A DNA stretch of 64,000 bases, taken from contig JALOLD010000001.1 of NCBI GenBank assembly GCA_025456145.1, positions 62,001 to 126,000 of the forward strand, in the 5' to 3' direction. A model generated the notes under the pieces. It did no database searches. It was not told the DNA's origin and saw only the letters and a program-made list of their open reading frames with translations. The translations under genes and the position numbers were made by a program. Source of the DNA: Thermoanaerobaculales bacterium (GTDB taxonomy: Bacteria > Acidobacteriota > Thermoanaerobaculia > Thermoanaerobaculales > Sulfomarinibacteraceae). Shown here in pieces: positions 28,399 through 36,729 of this stretch (position 1 is its first letter; the number at the start of each line of letters is the position of its first letter).

Positions 28399-29253
28399 AT
28401 GCGTCGATTCCTGCTCACCGTGCTCGTTTGCGGGCTGCTCGCCGTGCCGGCCGGCGCCGCGACCGGTGTCGCGCTGGTCCACGGGACCGGCCACCAGACC
28501 GATGCCGCAACCGACTACTGGACGTGGCCGTTCGTCAACACCGTCCGATCCGGGCTCCCCGACCCCTCGAGCTTCCTGGTGGTGAACTGCGACTTCGAGG
28601 AGTTCATGTGGACCGAGGGCGCCGCCGGCTGCCTGGCCGACCAGCTCTACACCTTCATCACCACGAGAGACATCACCGACCTCGTGGTGATCACCCACTC
28701 CAACGGCGGCAACGTCATGCGGTGGATCCTCTCCAACCCGACCTGGGACAGCCGGTACCCCACCATCATCTCGGCCATCCGATGGGTCAACGCCGTGGCG
28801 CCGTCGTCGGGAGGGACCCCGTTGGCCGACGCGGTCATGAACGGCAGCGTCTTCGAGCAGGCGGTCGGCTGGCTGCTCGGCTACCAGTCCGACGCCGTGT
28901 TCATGCAGCAGGTTGCTTGGATGGGGGCCTTCAACCAGTACTGGCTTTACGGCACCCCCGGCCGGCCCACCCTCCCGGTGGGCTTCTGGAGCGTCGTCGG
29001 CACCGATGTCGAGACCGCGATCTGGGACCCCGACTCCTACTGCGGCGGCTACTTCCTCAACCTCGGCCTCGAGATCACCCAGGCCTGGCTCAGCTCGTGC
29101 TCGGACGGCTTCCTCGACTGCTCGAGCCAGTCCGCCGCCGGGTCGGTGTGGTTCTACGACATCTCGATGACCGCCGGTGACGAGCCGCTGTCCCACAACC
29201 AGAGCCGACGGCCCTGCTTCGGTCTCGACCAGATCCTGCGCGACGACCTGTGA
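28399..29253 (+). CDS. Secreted alpha/beta-hydrolase-like protein
   Basis: 284-residue protein with a signal peptide (LLTVLVCGLLAVPAGAA). GVALVHGTGH is the usual first strand and oxyanion loop of lipases, and the candidate nucleophile elbow is VVITHSNGGNVMRW near residue 103. Possible acid and His residues lie further on (DPDSYCGG; EPLSHNQS). Four or more cysteines (SCSDGFLDCSS, RRPCFG) suggest disulfides. ATG 28399 has GGAGG eight bases upstream. An 11-base gap to the next gene marks an operon. A lipase or esterase role is inferred; the substrate is unknown. Confidence 0.72.
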   Translation: MRRFLLTVLVCGLLAVPAGAATGVALVHGTGHQTDAATDYWTWPFVNTVRSGLPDPSSFLVVNCDFEEFMWTEGAAGCLADQLYTFITTRDITDLVVITHSNGGNVMRWILSNPTWDSRYPTIISAIRWVNAVAPSSGGTPLADAVMNGSVFEQAVGWLLGYQSDAVFMQQVAWMGAFNQYWLYGTPGRPTLPVGFWSVVGTDVETAIWDPDSYCGGYFLNLGLEITQAWLSSCSDGFLDCSSQSAAGSVWFYDISMTAGDEPLSHNQSRRPCFGLDQILRDDL

Positions 29254-29264
29254 GGGAGGAGACC

Positions 29265-30506
29265 ATGACTTCAGCTCGAACGCTTCGCCTGCTTCTTCCA
29301 CTCCTCGTCCTCGCGGCCGTCGCCACCACCGTCGGGGCCGGCTCCGTCGAGCTTCTCGCCCCTGCCGACGGCGACCTTCATGCGGCTCGGCTGACCGAGT
29401 CCGCCCCGGCCGCGGCGTTCGCCCCACCCGCCGATGGGCCCATCCAGGCGGTCTGGCCGTTGGCGCCCGACCTCGCCCTGGCGCCACGGCCCGCACCGCC
29501 GGTCTCCGAGAGCCGCAGCACCTGGCTCCAGGTCACGGCGGCCGACCTCGAGCGCGGCGTCGCCATCGACACCACCGCCTCTGGCGCCGTCATCCGCGTC
29601 AACCCCCTCGACCCGGTCGAGGTGGTCCTCGACCCGGCGAGGTTCGTCATCGTCGACCCGAGCGACCGGGTTCTGGTCGGCGGCAGCGCCATGGAGACCT
29701 TGGTCACCGCCGACCAGCTCGCCGCATCCGACATCCCGTTTCCGGCCGGCACCGCGGCCTTCAGAATGCGCGCCGAGCTCGGTGACGGGCGGTTCATCCT
29801 GCGAACCCACGACCTCGGCGTCGACGGGTCCAGCCGATTCGTCGTTCATCTCTTCGAGCCCGCGAGCCCGGTCGTCGCGCGGCTCGCCGGGTCGTCGGCC
29901 GTCGTCCTCGCGGGCGACTCCATCGAGGTCGAGGCGACCCTCTGGACGAAGGACGAGCGGGTGGCAACCGATCTCGTCGAGGCTCAGCTGATCTCCCCCG
30001 CCGGCCGGCGCACGCCGGTAAGGCTGGGCGGTCGCGGCGGCGCCTGGGTCGGCCGCGTCCGGGTCGGGGACGCCCTGCCCGGCAAGGGTCTGTGGGAGGT
30101 CGAGGTCCGGCTGCGCGCGGTGGTCGGCGAGCGGCCGGTCCAGCGGACCGTGCGCACCGCGTTCGCCGTGGCGGCCGCCACCGCCCGCCTCGACGGGCGG
30201 GTCGAGCTGGTCGACCGGGACGGGCTGATGCTCCGGCTCGGGCTCGAGACCGCGGCGGCCGGGCGCTACGAGCTGCGCGGGATCCTCTGGGGGACCACGG
30301 AGAGCGGCAGCCTGGCGCCGGTCGCGGTCGCCCACAGCGCCGCCAACCTCGGCGCCGGCCGCGGCGAGATCGAGCTCGGGTTCACCGAGGAGCTCCTCGC
30401 CGGCTCGAAGACCCGCGCGCCGTACGAGCTCCGCGACCTCCAGCTCGTCGACCAGAGCCGGATGGGGGTGCTCCACCGCCAGGCCCGCGCCCTCGTGATC
30501 GACTGA
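29265..30506 (+). CDS. Secreted multi-domain beta protein (possibly DUF4785-like)
   Basis: 413-residue protein with a signal peptide (LLLPLLVLAAVATTVGAGS). The mature part is beta-rich: a region with DPARFVIVDPSDRVLVGG, then Ig-like sandwiches (GDSIEVEATLWT, GKGLWEVEVRLRA, GRYELRGILWG). The end LQLVDQSRMGVLHRQARALV resembles a periplasmic binding or adhesion module. It reminded me of DUF4785 proteins, but this was not searched. ATG 29265 follows GGGAGGAGACC. It follows the hydrolase by 11 bases, and the pair probably works together outside the cytoplasm. Confidence 0.62.
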   Translation: MTSARTLRLLLPLLVLAAVATTVGAGSVELLAPADGDLHAARLTESAPAAAFAPPADGPIQAVWPLAPDLALAPRPAPPVSESRSTWLQVTAADLERGVAIDTTASGAVIRVNPLDPVEVVLDPARFVIVDPSDRVLVGGSAMETLVTADQLAASDIPFPAGTAAFRMRAELGDGRFILRTHDLGVDGSSRFVVHLFEPASPVVARLAGSSAVVLAGDSIEVEATLWTKDERVATDLVEAQLISPAGRRTPVRLGGRGGAWVGRVRVGDALPGKGLWEVEVRLRAVVGERPVQRTVRTAFAVAAATARLDGRVELVDRDGLMLRLGLETAAAGRYELRGILWGTTESGSLAPVAVAHSAANLGAGRGEIELGFTEELLAGSKTRAPYELRDLQLVDQSRMGVLHRQARALVID

Positions 30507-30544
30507 TCCGAGGAAGGGCCTGACCATCCGAAGGACCAAGCCCC

Positions 30545-31003
30545 ATGAAATCCGACCAGCCCACCGCGGACTCGTCCCGAAGACTCCTCAGACTGGGTAT
30601 CTTCCTGTTTCTGCTCGGGCTGCTCACCGGCCTGCTCGTCCCGGCCACCGCCAACCCCCGCATGGCCCTGTCGAGCCACCTCGAGGCGATCCTCAACGGC
30701 CTCGTTCTGGTGGTCCTGGGGCTGATCTGGCACCGGCTCGCGCTCGGGCCCATGGCCCGTCGGGCGGCGTTCGGGCTGGCCATCTTCGGGACCTTCGCCA
30801 ACTGGGGGACGACCCTCGCCGCCGCGCTCTGGGGGGCGGGGGCCCCGATGATGCCGATCGCCGCCGCCGGCCACACCGGCAGCTCCGGTCAGGAGCTCCT
30901 GATCGCCATCGGCCTGGTCTCGCTGTCGCTGGCGATGCTGGCGGTCTCGGGGATCGTCCTCTGGGGCCTGCGACCGGTCGCTCCACCGATCCAGGACGTG
31001 TAG
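30545..31003 (+). CDS. Hydroxylaminobenzene mutase-like membrane protein
   Basis: 152-residue protein with four hydrophobic helices. LGLLTGLLVPATANPRMALS followed by HLEAILNG matches the remembered core of HabA/HabB, which convert hydroxylaminobenzene to 2-aminophenol in nitrobenzene degraders. The size fits (135-165 residues). The start ATG at 30545 is weakly supported (AGGACCAAGCCCC before it). It follows the beta protein by 38 bases. No aromatic pathway genes lie nearby, so the reaction in this organism is uncertain; distant members of this family are widespread and uncharacterised. Confidence 0.68.
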   Translation: MKSDQPTADSSRRLLRLGIFLFLLGLLTGLLVPATANPRMALSSHLEAILNGLVLVVLGLIWHRLALGPMARRAAFGLAIFGTFANWGTTLAAALWGAGAPMMPIAAAGHTGSSGQELLIAIGLVSLSLAMLAVSGIVLWGLRPVAPPIQDV

Positions 31004-31064
31004 GGGCAGCTCGCATCCTCGTCGGTCATGGTCAGGCCGATGTCGAGCGGCATTCAGCTCACGG

Positions 31065-31802
31065 CTACTCGACGGTGAACCTCTGGAGCTCGACCGGAAT
31101 CGGGCCGTCGGCGTAGTTGTCGATGGTCGAGTGGGAGTTCCACCCGCCCATGCCGATGCCCGGGCCCTCGGCCGCCGGGGCGCCGGTGCACACGTACTGC
31201 TGGTCGGCCAGCGCGCCGCCGTTGACGTTGGTGAGATCGATGGTGACGTTGCGACCGGCGTCGACGTTGACCCTCAGGTGGGCGGACGTGAAGGCCTGCG
31301 ACAGCGCGTAGAAGCCGAGACCGAAGCTCGGCCCGTTGTTGCCCGTGTAGCAGCCGAGGTAGTTGTACTGGGTGCCGCCGTTGTTCTGGATCTTGATGAA
31401 GAGGTTGGTGACGCCGGCGCCGTAGTTGAGGACCGCCGCCGCGTAGCTCGCGTTGTTCGTGCCGTCGACCGCGATGTCCATCTCGACCGTGTCGCCGGTC
31501 GCGGTGTTGTGGGTCGCCAGCGCCAGACCGGGTCCCCCGACCGCCGCCTGGCTGACGATCTGGAAGGTGTTCGCCTGCACCGTCCAGTCCGGACCGAGCG
31601 GCCCGTTGGCACGGTTGAAGTCGTCGATCAGGGCGCGGCCGCCGCCCTCCGGGCTCCCGTTCCACGGGACCGGCGCCGGCGCCGCCGGACCGCCGAACTG
31701 GGGCAGCGACAGGTCGCCGACCTCGGCGGCTGCGAGACCACCCGCAATCACCATCAAACCCACCACCAACGCTCCCGTCACGCCGAACCCGCGATTTCTC
31801 AT
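31065..31802 (-). CDS. Secreted protein, LamG-like, ending PVELQRFTVE
   Basis: 245-residue protein with a signal peptide (VVGLMVIAGGLAAAE). The mature protein looks like a concanavalin/LamG-type sandwich: DDFNRANGPLGPDWTV, then EMDIAVDGTNNASYAAAV and HLRVNVDAGRNVTIDL. Asn- and Gly-rich stretches are common. The C-terminus IPVELQRFTVE resembles the short PVELxxF end shared by many secreted proteins of related bacteria. ATG 31802 follows AAGGGGGAAAC. No catalytic residues are recognised, so binding is a guess. Confidence 0.65.
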   Translation of the reverse strand: MRNRGFGVTGALVVGLMVIAGGLAAAEVGDLSLPQFGGPAAPAPVPWNGSPEGGGRALIDDFNRANGPLGPDWTVQANTFQIVSQAAVGGPGLALATHNTATGDTVEMDIAVDGTNNASYAAAVLNYGAGVTNLFIKIQNNGGTQYNYLGCYTGNNGPSFGLGFYALSQAFTSAHLRVNVDAGRNVTIDLTNVNGGALADQQYVCTGAPAAEGPGIGMGGWNSHSTIDNYADGPIPVELQRFTVE

Positions 31803-31952
31803 GTTTCCCCCTTCCGCACGAAGCCGTTTGCGCATCAAGATCCGCCGCCGACGGCCGTGCGACCGGCCCCGACGGCGTCCAGCGACGCGCACACCTCGAA
31901 TGGTACTCCATTCGGCCGGCGTCGCGTCGACGGGCGGGACACGCCAGAACCG

Positions 31953-33185
31953 CTACCGGCCGGTCGAGCCTCCGGCGATCGAGGCGGCGTCGCCGCTCGG
32001 GGGATCCGGCGCGGGTCCGAGGACCGGCGCGAGCTCGATCTCCAACCGGCGTCGCTGCTCGTCGTCCTCGGCGAGGCGCAACGCCCTCTCGGCCCACGAG
32101 CGGGCCCTCTCCCGGTCACCGAGCATGAGGTGGCACCGCGCGAGGAGGGCGCAGGCCTCGGGCTCGTCCCTGTCCTTCCGGGTCGCGTACTTGAGGTGAG
32201 CGATCGCGGCCTCGTAGTCCTGCTCCGCGAAGGCCTCCCTGGCCAGCTCGAGCCGGAGGTGGGGGTTGCGCATCCGGTGCTGGTCGACCTTCTTCCGATA
32301 GCGCTCGGCGCTCGCCTCGTCGCCGAGCCGCTGGTAGAGGCTCACCAGGTTGCTCATCGCGACGTAGTCGCCGCCGTCGACCCGGATCGCCTCGAGATAG
32401 GCCGTCTCGGCGTGCCCGAGGTGACCGGCGCGGCGGTAGAGCAGCCCGAGGTTGGTCCAGGCCGGTGAGAAGTCGCCGTCGGTGTCGAGGATCGCCTGCC
32501 GGAGATAGACGACGGCGCCGGCGACATCGCCGGCCAGCATCCGCTCGACACCCTTGTTGTTGAAGAAGTGGGCGACGGCCCGCCGGTCGGAGATCTCCTC
32601 GACCTTGAAGGTCGACTCGAACTCGCCGATGTTGAAGTCGACCGCGCGGGTGCCCGACATCCCCATCCGGACGATGACGTTGACGTGCCGGTTGAGCACG
32701 AAGACATCGCGACCGGTCGACCAGTCGGGCGGGATGTCGACCTCCTGGAAGTCCGCCTTGAGGCCGGCGCCCCGGGCCAGCGCGACGAAGAGCGTGGTGA
32801 AGGACAGGCAGTTACCGCGCCGCAGGTGGAAGGTCTCGGCGGCGGTGCGGGTGACCTCGTCGTACTCAAGCTTGAAGTCGTCGGTCCCCATGATCGCGTC
32901 GGTGAGCTGCTGCAGCCGGAAGATCTCGGTCCCGCCGCGGTTGACCTTTTCCCGGATGAACTCGCGCATCTCGTCGCTCAGGGCGAGCACCTCGGAGGCC
33001 TGAACCGCGGTCCGGCTGTCGCTCGTCGCTCCGAGCAACCGGCCGCTCAGAACCTCGTCGCGCGAGACCCTCTCGCGCTCGGCCGCCGCCGAGACCATCG
33101 CCAAAGCGAGACAGCTCGCGACCAGCGTGCAGAGACGACCATGGGGCAGGATCGTCGACCCCCTTTCGGCGACCCGGCGCCTCAT
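31953..33185 (-). CDS. Exported transglutaminase-like protein with TPR repeats
   Basis: 410-residue protein with a hydrophobic export signal (LCTLVASCLALAMVSAAA). Residues about 60-205 form a transglutaminase-like core: the Cys is in RRGNCLSFTTLFVALARG near residue 125, and the His is in NRHVNVIVRMG. Residues about 205-400 hold four or five TPRs (AWTNLGLLYRRAGHLGHAET, AMSNLVSLYQRLGDEAS). Such proteins act as periplasmic peptidases or scaffolds. The ATG at 33185 lacks a strong ribosome-binding site, but a TATGAT box lies 36 bases further upstream. The tail GDAASIAGGSTGR is disordered. The role is unknown. Confidence 0.77.
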   Translation of the reverse strand: MRRRVAERGSTILPHGRLCTLVASCLALAMVSAAAERERVSRDEVLSGRLLGATSDSRTAVQASEVLALSDEMREFIREKVNRGGTEIFRLQQLTDAIMGTDDFKLEYDEVTRTAAETFHLRRGNCLSFTTLFVALARGAGLKADFQEVDIPPDWSTGRDVFVLNRHVNVIVRMGMSGTRAVDFNIGEFESTFKVEEISDRRAVAHFFNNKGVERMLAGDVAGAVVYLRQAILDTDGDFSPAWTNLGLLYRRAGHLGHAETAYLEAIRVDGGDYVAMSNLVSLYQRLGDEASAERYRKKVDQHRMRNPHLRLELAREAFAEQDYEAAIAHLKYATRKDRDEPEACALLARCHLMLGDRERARSWAERALRLAEDDEQRRRLEIELAPVLGPAPDPPSGDAASIAGGSTGR

Positions 33186-33221
33186 CTCTCACCGGAGCCT
33201 CGATAAAACCGATTCTGCCAC

Positions 33222-33227
33222 ATCATA
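33222..33227 (-). promoter_or_regulatory. Candidate -10 element for the transglutaminase/TPR gene
   Basis: On the minus strand this reads TATGAT, 36 bases upstream of the ATG at 33185, in a short A/T-rich island (33200-33240). Upstream GACAA at an 18-19 base spacing could be a poor -35. The whole element is weak. Confidence 0.3.
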
Positions 33228-33364
33228 CGGAACGTTTGCGCGCGGGTTGTCGATCGCGGGTCGCCGCCCGCGTCGGTCCCGCGAACGGCGATCGGCGCGA
33301 GGACGCGTCACAGGTTCTGTTGACGACCGCCGCCGAGGCTCACCCGCGGCGTCCTCATGCTCGC

Positions 33365-35377
33365 CTATTCGACGTCCGTCGACTCGACGTCGCTTTCCTT
33401 CGGGACCGAGGGCTCCGTCATCTCAACAGGCGTCGCCAGGTGCTGTGCGAGAAAGAGATCCATGATCCTGAAGAAGGACAGACGGTGCTGCTCCTTGCTC
33501 AGATAGTGGTCGCCTCCTTCAAAGACCATGAACTTGACGGTCTTCCCGGCCTTTTCCAGAGCCTCGGCCATCACCTCGGACTGCTCGATCGGCACGACAC
33601 GATCATCGCTCCCATGGGCGAGGAGAACCGGGATCACGATCTTCTCGGCCTGTCGCCGCGGCGAGGTGGACCGCATCTGCTCTCGGTCAGTCTTGAGATC
33701 CCCGACCATTCTCTCGACGACCTCGTGATCGCTGTATTGCTTGCTGTTCTTGACGAGCATTTCGATATCGCTGATCCCGGCGAAGCTGACCGCACACCGA
33801 TAGGAAGTCGGTGACTTCACGGCGCCCATCAATGCCGCGTATCCACCGTACGAGCCGCCAACGATACAGACCCGTCCTGGATCGGTAACTCCCTCCTCGA
33901 TGAGCCACGACAGCCCATCCGAGATATCGTCCTGCATCTGCAGGCCCCATCCCTTCAACCCGGACTTCAGGAAGTCGTATCCGTACCCCGAAGATCCTCG
34001 GAAGTTCATCTGGAAGACCGCATAGCCTCGGTTTGCGAAGAACTGCGTCCAGTAGTCGAAGTGATCGGTGGTCGCTGAAATCGGGCCGCCATGCGGGAAC
34101 AAGATCGTCGGGAGCCGCTTCTCGCCGGCACCTGCCGGCAGGGTCAAGAATGCCTCGATCTCGGTCCCGTCACGGGCGGTGTACTCGACCCTCTTCATCT
34201 CGGGCAGGTCGAGGCCGTCGAGCATCGGGTAGGACGACGCGATGACGGAAACCTGTTTGGTCGAACGGTTTCCGTAAAAATAACGCCCCGGAGAATCGCC
34301 ACTGATCACGTAGAGAAGGTAGATCTCGCCATCGTCGCTCATGTCGACGATGTAGTTCCGGGTGTCCGGCAGGGCCCGGTTGATCGCCGCGTCGAACGCG
34401 GCATACTCGGTGTCCCAAAGGTGGTAGCTGCTCTCGTCGGTGGGCGACAGGACTCCGACGGCGCCGCCGCGCCAGACCGACCGGATCAACCTCTCGGAGA
34501 CGTCGGAGCGGCTTCGCGCGTGGACCAGTGTCATCGGCAGATCAGACCTGGCGAGGTCGACGGAAAACAGCGCCCGGAATCCGTCTTTGTATGCCGTCAC
34601 GTACAGCAGATTCGGGTCTGAAGAAAAACCCAAAGGCGTTACTTCCTGATCTGAGAGCGCTTCGTACTTCCAGCCAAGGCTGTAACTGTCTTCCCCTGCC
34701 CGCCGATAAAAGACCCTGTACTCGGCCTTGTCGAGATTCACGTACACACGGGGCACATGGTCCTCGTCGAGGACCCAGTCGACGATCCTGCCCCGACTGG
34801 CCGCGTGAAGGACCTTTCTTTCCTCCTTACTGATCCGAAACCGGTACAGGCTCAACGATCCCGGTTGATCGAGGTCGATGGCGAGCGCGATCCAATCGTC
34901 TTCATCGGCCAGCCAGTCAACCACGCGGTCCTGGAACTGTGGAATGAACGGGGCGTCCTCGGCCGGCGTGAAGAGCGGCCGAATGGTCGAAGGGTCATTC
35001 CACTTGACGATCATCATCCTAGACGACATGTAGTCGGCGCCCCTCGCGGCGAGCACCTGGCTGGGGAACCTCAGGCTGATCGCGAGGTAGTCGTTGTTCG
35101 CCCACCGAATCCAGTTGATCCGGTAGGTGTGGTTGTCGGTGCTGACCAGGGGGTTGATCTTGCTGTCGGCAACGCTCCGGGTGTAGACGACCGTCTCGCC
35201 GTTCCGGTTGACGATCGCGGCCAAGCGCGTCCCGTCGGGCGACAGATCCATGTCGACGTACTCTGGCAGTCGGGCAAACGCCTCGACTCTCAGCCGCGAC
35301 GGGTCCGCGATCACCGGGACGGCGATAATCGCACACAAGACGACCACCGCCATCCGACGCCAACCGACTGACACCAT
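33365..35377 (-). CDS. S9 family prolyl oligopeptidase/acylaminoacyl-peptidase, exported
   Basis: 670-residue peptidase. A signal peptide (MAVVVLCAIIAVPVIADPS) is followed by a beta-propeller (about residues 30-390, repeats such as SPDGTRLAAIV) and an alpha/beta-hydrolase domain. The triad is visible: Ser in VGGSYGGYAAL (about 507), Asp in GSDDRVVPIEQS (about 590) and His in EGGDHYLSKEQH (about 621). ATG 35377 follows GGAGGG; upstream in-frame codons would bury the signal peptide. Base use is unlike the neighbours: two lines counted here are 55 % (33481) and 50 % (34621) GC, against 73 % at 32041. This suggests recent acquisition. It degrades peptides in the periplasm or outside. Confidence 0.92.
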   Translation of the reverse strand: MVSVGWRRMAVVVLCAIIAVPVIADPSRLRVEAFARLPEYVDMDLSPDGTRLAAIVNRNGETVVYTRSVADSKINPLVSTDNHTYRINWIRWANNDYLAISLRFPSQVLAARGADYMSSRMMIVKWNDPSTIRPLFTPAEDAPFIPQFQDRVVDWLADEDDWIALAIDLDQPGSLSLYRFRISKEERKVLHAASRGRIVDWVLDEDHVPRVYVNLDKAEYRVFYRRAGEDSYSLGWKYEALSDQEVTPLGFSSDPNLLYVTAYKDGFRALFSVDLARSDLPMTLVHARSRSDVSERLIRSVWRGGAVGVLSPTDESSYHLWDTEYAAFDAAINRALPDTRNYIVDMSDDGEIYLLYVISGDSPGRYFYGNRSTKQVSVIASSYPMLDGLDLPEMKRVEYTARDGTEIEAFLTLPAGAGEKRLPTILFPHGGPISATTDHFDYWTQFFANRGYAVFQMNFRGSSGYGYDFLKSGLKGWGLQMQDDISDGLSWLIEEGVTDPGRVCIVGGSYGGYAALMGAVKSPTSYRCAVSFAGISDIEMLVKNSKQYSDHEVVERMVGDLKTDREQMRSTSPRRQAEKIVIPVLLAHGSDDRVVPIEQSEVMAEALEKAGKTVKFMVFEGGDHYLSKEQHRLSFFRIMDLFLAQHLATPVEMTEPSVPKESDVESTDVE

Positions 35378-35453
35378 CGTCCAGACCCTCCATCCGAGGC
35401 GAGGAGACGGGCGCGATCGCAGACGTCCTCCGGCCGACCACAGCCCTTCCAGG

Positions 35454-35459
35454 AGTATA
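35454..35459 (-). promoter_or_regulatory. Candidate -10 element for the S9 peptidase gene
   Basis: On the minus strand this reads TATACT within GGTTTATACTCC, 77 bases upstream of the ATG at 35377. It is close to consensus, but no -35 match lies at 16-18 bases. Confidence 0.35.
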
Positions 35460-35513
35460 AACCGATCTGAGACGAGCACAGGTTCGAACTCCATTCATCA
35501 TCGAGACGCCGCC

Positions 35514-35715
35514 TCAGCGGCCCGTACCGTCCGCCCGATACTCGAGGAGATCTCCCGGAGTGCACTCGAGGACCTGGCACGGCCGGTCGAGGGTGGAGAA
35601 TCTGATCGCCCTCGCCCTCCCGGTCTTGAGCACCGCCAGGTTCTGCGCCGAGATGCCGACCCACGCCCCGAGCCCGCCGCGCCTCCGCCGATCGTGACCG
35701 CGGGGTAATAGCGGT
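35514..35715 (-). pseudogene. Decayed XRE-type (HTH_26) regulator remnant
   Basis: On the minus strand, reading from about 35660 to the stop at 35514, the frame encodes VGISAQNLAVLKTGRARAIR, then FSTLDRPCQVLEC and TPGDLLEYRADGTGR. This is the helix-turn-helix and C-terminal half of the small Cro/CI-like regulators that usually begin with about 20 more residues (SLTELAERVGI...). Here the upstream frame reads RRRRGGLGAW and meets a stop near 35715 without any ATG, GTG or TTG. The gene is therefore N-terminally truncated or frameshifted. It lies next to the low-GC S9 peptidase gene and may have arrived with it. Confidence 0.62.
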
Positions 35716-35726
35716 CAACTAGCTCG

Positions 35727-36728
35727 TCAGATTCGGGTCACCAGCCATCCGACCGGGCGCGGTCCGACGTGCAGCTCGCACACCTCGAACCGCGAACCGT
35801 CGGACGCCCCGCCGGACCGGACGCTCGCCAACGCCGAGCGGGCAGCCCCGACCTCTCTGTCCTCCAGGGTCGCGCCGACCAAGCGCCCGTCGGGCGCGAA
35901 GAGCACGCACGGGGCCCCCCGGGCCTCGAGCAGGCCGAGGACCAGGTCCCGGACGCCGGCGAGACGTGCGTCGTTCCGCCCGCGGAGCTCGGCCTGCCGG
36001 TCGAGCAGGGCGTTGAGCTGCTCGGCGAGCAGGCCGAGCTCGTCGGACCGGGTGGCGTCCGCCCGGCGGTCGAGATCGCCCGCCGCCATCGACTGGGCCA
36101 CCGACTTCAGGTTCGCGAGCCGGACCAGGACGTCCCGCCCCAGGGCGCGCGACATCCACACGAAGGACAGCAGAGCCAGCACGACCACCACGCCGTGACC
36201 GGCGGCGCGCCGTCTCGCCGCCGCTCGAGCCGCCTCGTCGGCCTCGATCATCGCCCGGTGGTTGACCTCGAGCAGCTCGACCACCGAGCGTTTGGCCTCG
36301 ACGAAGCGTGGAAACGCCTCCTCGTTGTACGCGGCGAGCGGGTGGTCGTGCGACCGGGACAGCAGGCGATCCCGCGCCCCCTGATACGCGCCGTAGGAGC
36401 GGTCGACCTCATCGATGACCTCGGCCTCCCGATCCACCGTCACGTTCGCTCGAGCGCTGTCGAGGGCTCGTATGAACGATGTCTCGGTGACGTTGATGGC
36501 ACGGACCGCATCCCCGTCGCCGAGCAGCGCGGCGAGCACCGCCGAGTCCTGACGCTCGAGGGCATCCACCATCTCCATCGACCATCGGACGCTGGCGAAG
36601 TTCTCGTCGAGGACCTCGGCCAGGCGAGACCCCAGGTGGTGGAAGCCGAGGGCCGCGGCCACCGCGCCAACCACGATGAGGCTGACGAGGTAAGCGTAGC
36701 CGACCAGGATTCGGGTGCGCAGGTCCAT
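35727..36728 (-). CDS. KinB-like membrane sensor with HAMP but no kinase domain
   Basis: 333-residue protein. The first transmembrane helix (residues about 9-28, GYAYLVSLIVVGAVAAALG) is followed by a periplasmic helical sensor (31-175). LDENFASVRWSMEMVDALER and QDSAVLAALLG match the start of KinB/NtrY-type sensor domains. The second helix is GHGVVVVLALLSFVWM. A HAMP (VRLANLKSVAQSMAAGDLDR) and a short PAS-like end (APCVLFAPDGRLVGATL) follow. No HisKA or ATPase domain is present, so any output is by contact or HAMP only. The ATG at 36728 is one base after the trkA stop (TGACATG), so it is tightly coupled to K+ uptake. Confidence 0.75.
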   Translation of the reverse strand: MDLRTRILVGYAYLVSLIVVGAVAAALGFHHLGSRLAEVLDENFASVRWSMEMVDALERQDSAVLAALLGDGDAVRAINVTETSFIRALDSARANVTVDREAEVIDEVDRSYGAYQGARDRLLSRSHDHPLAAYNEEAFPRFVEAKRSVVELLEVNHRAMIEADEAARAAARRRAAGHGVVVVLALLSFVWMSRALGRDVLVRLANLKSVAQSMAAGDLDRRADATRSDELGLLAEQLNALLDRQAELRGRNDARLAGVRDLVLGLLEARGAPCVLFAPDGRLVGATLEDREVGAARSALASVRSGGASDGSRFEVCELHVGPRPVGWLVTRI

Positions 36729-36729
36729 G

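Noticed and set aside
35478-35494. GGTTCGAACTCC, resembling a tRNA T-loop
   Set aside because: No pairing T-stem, acceptor stem, D-arm or anticodon arm can be drawn around it.
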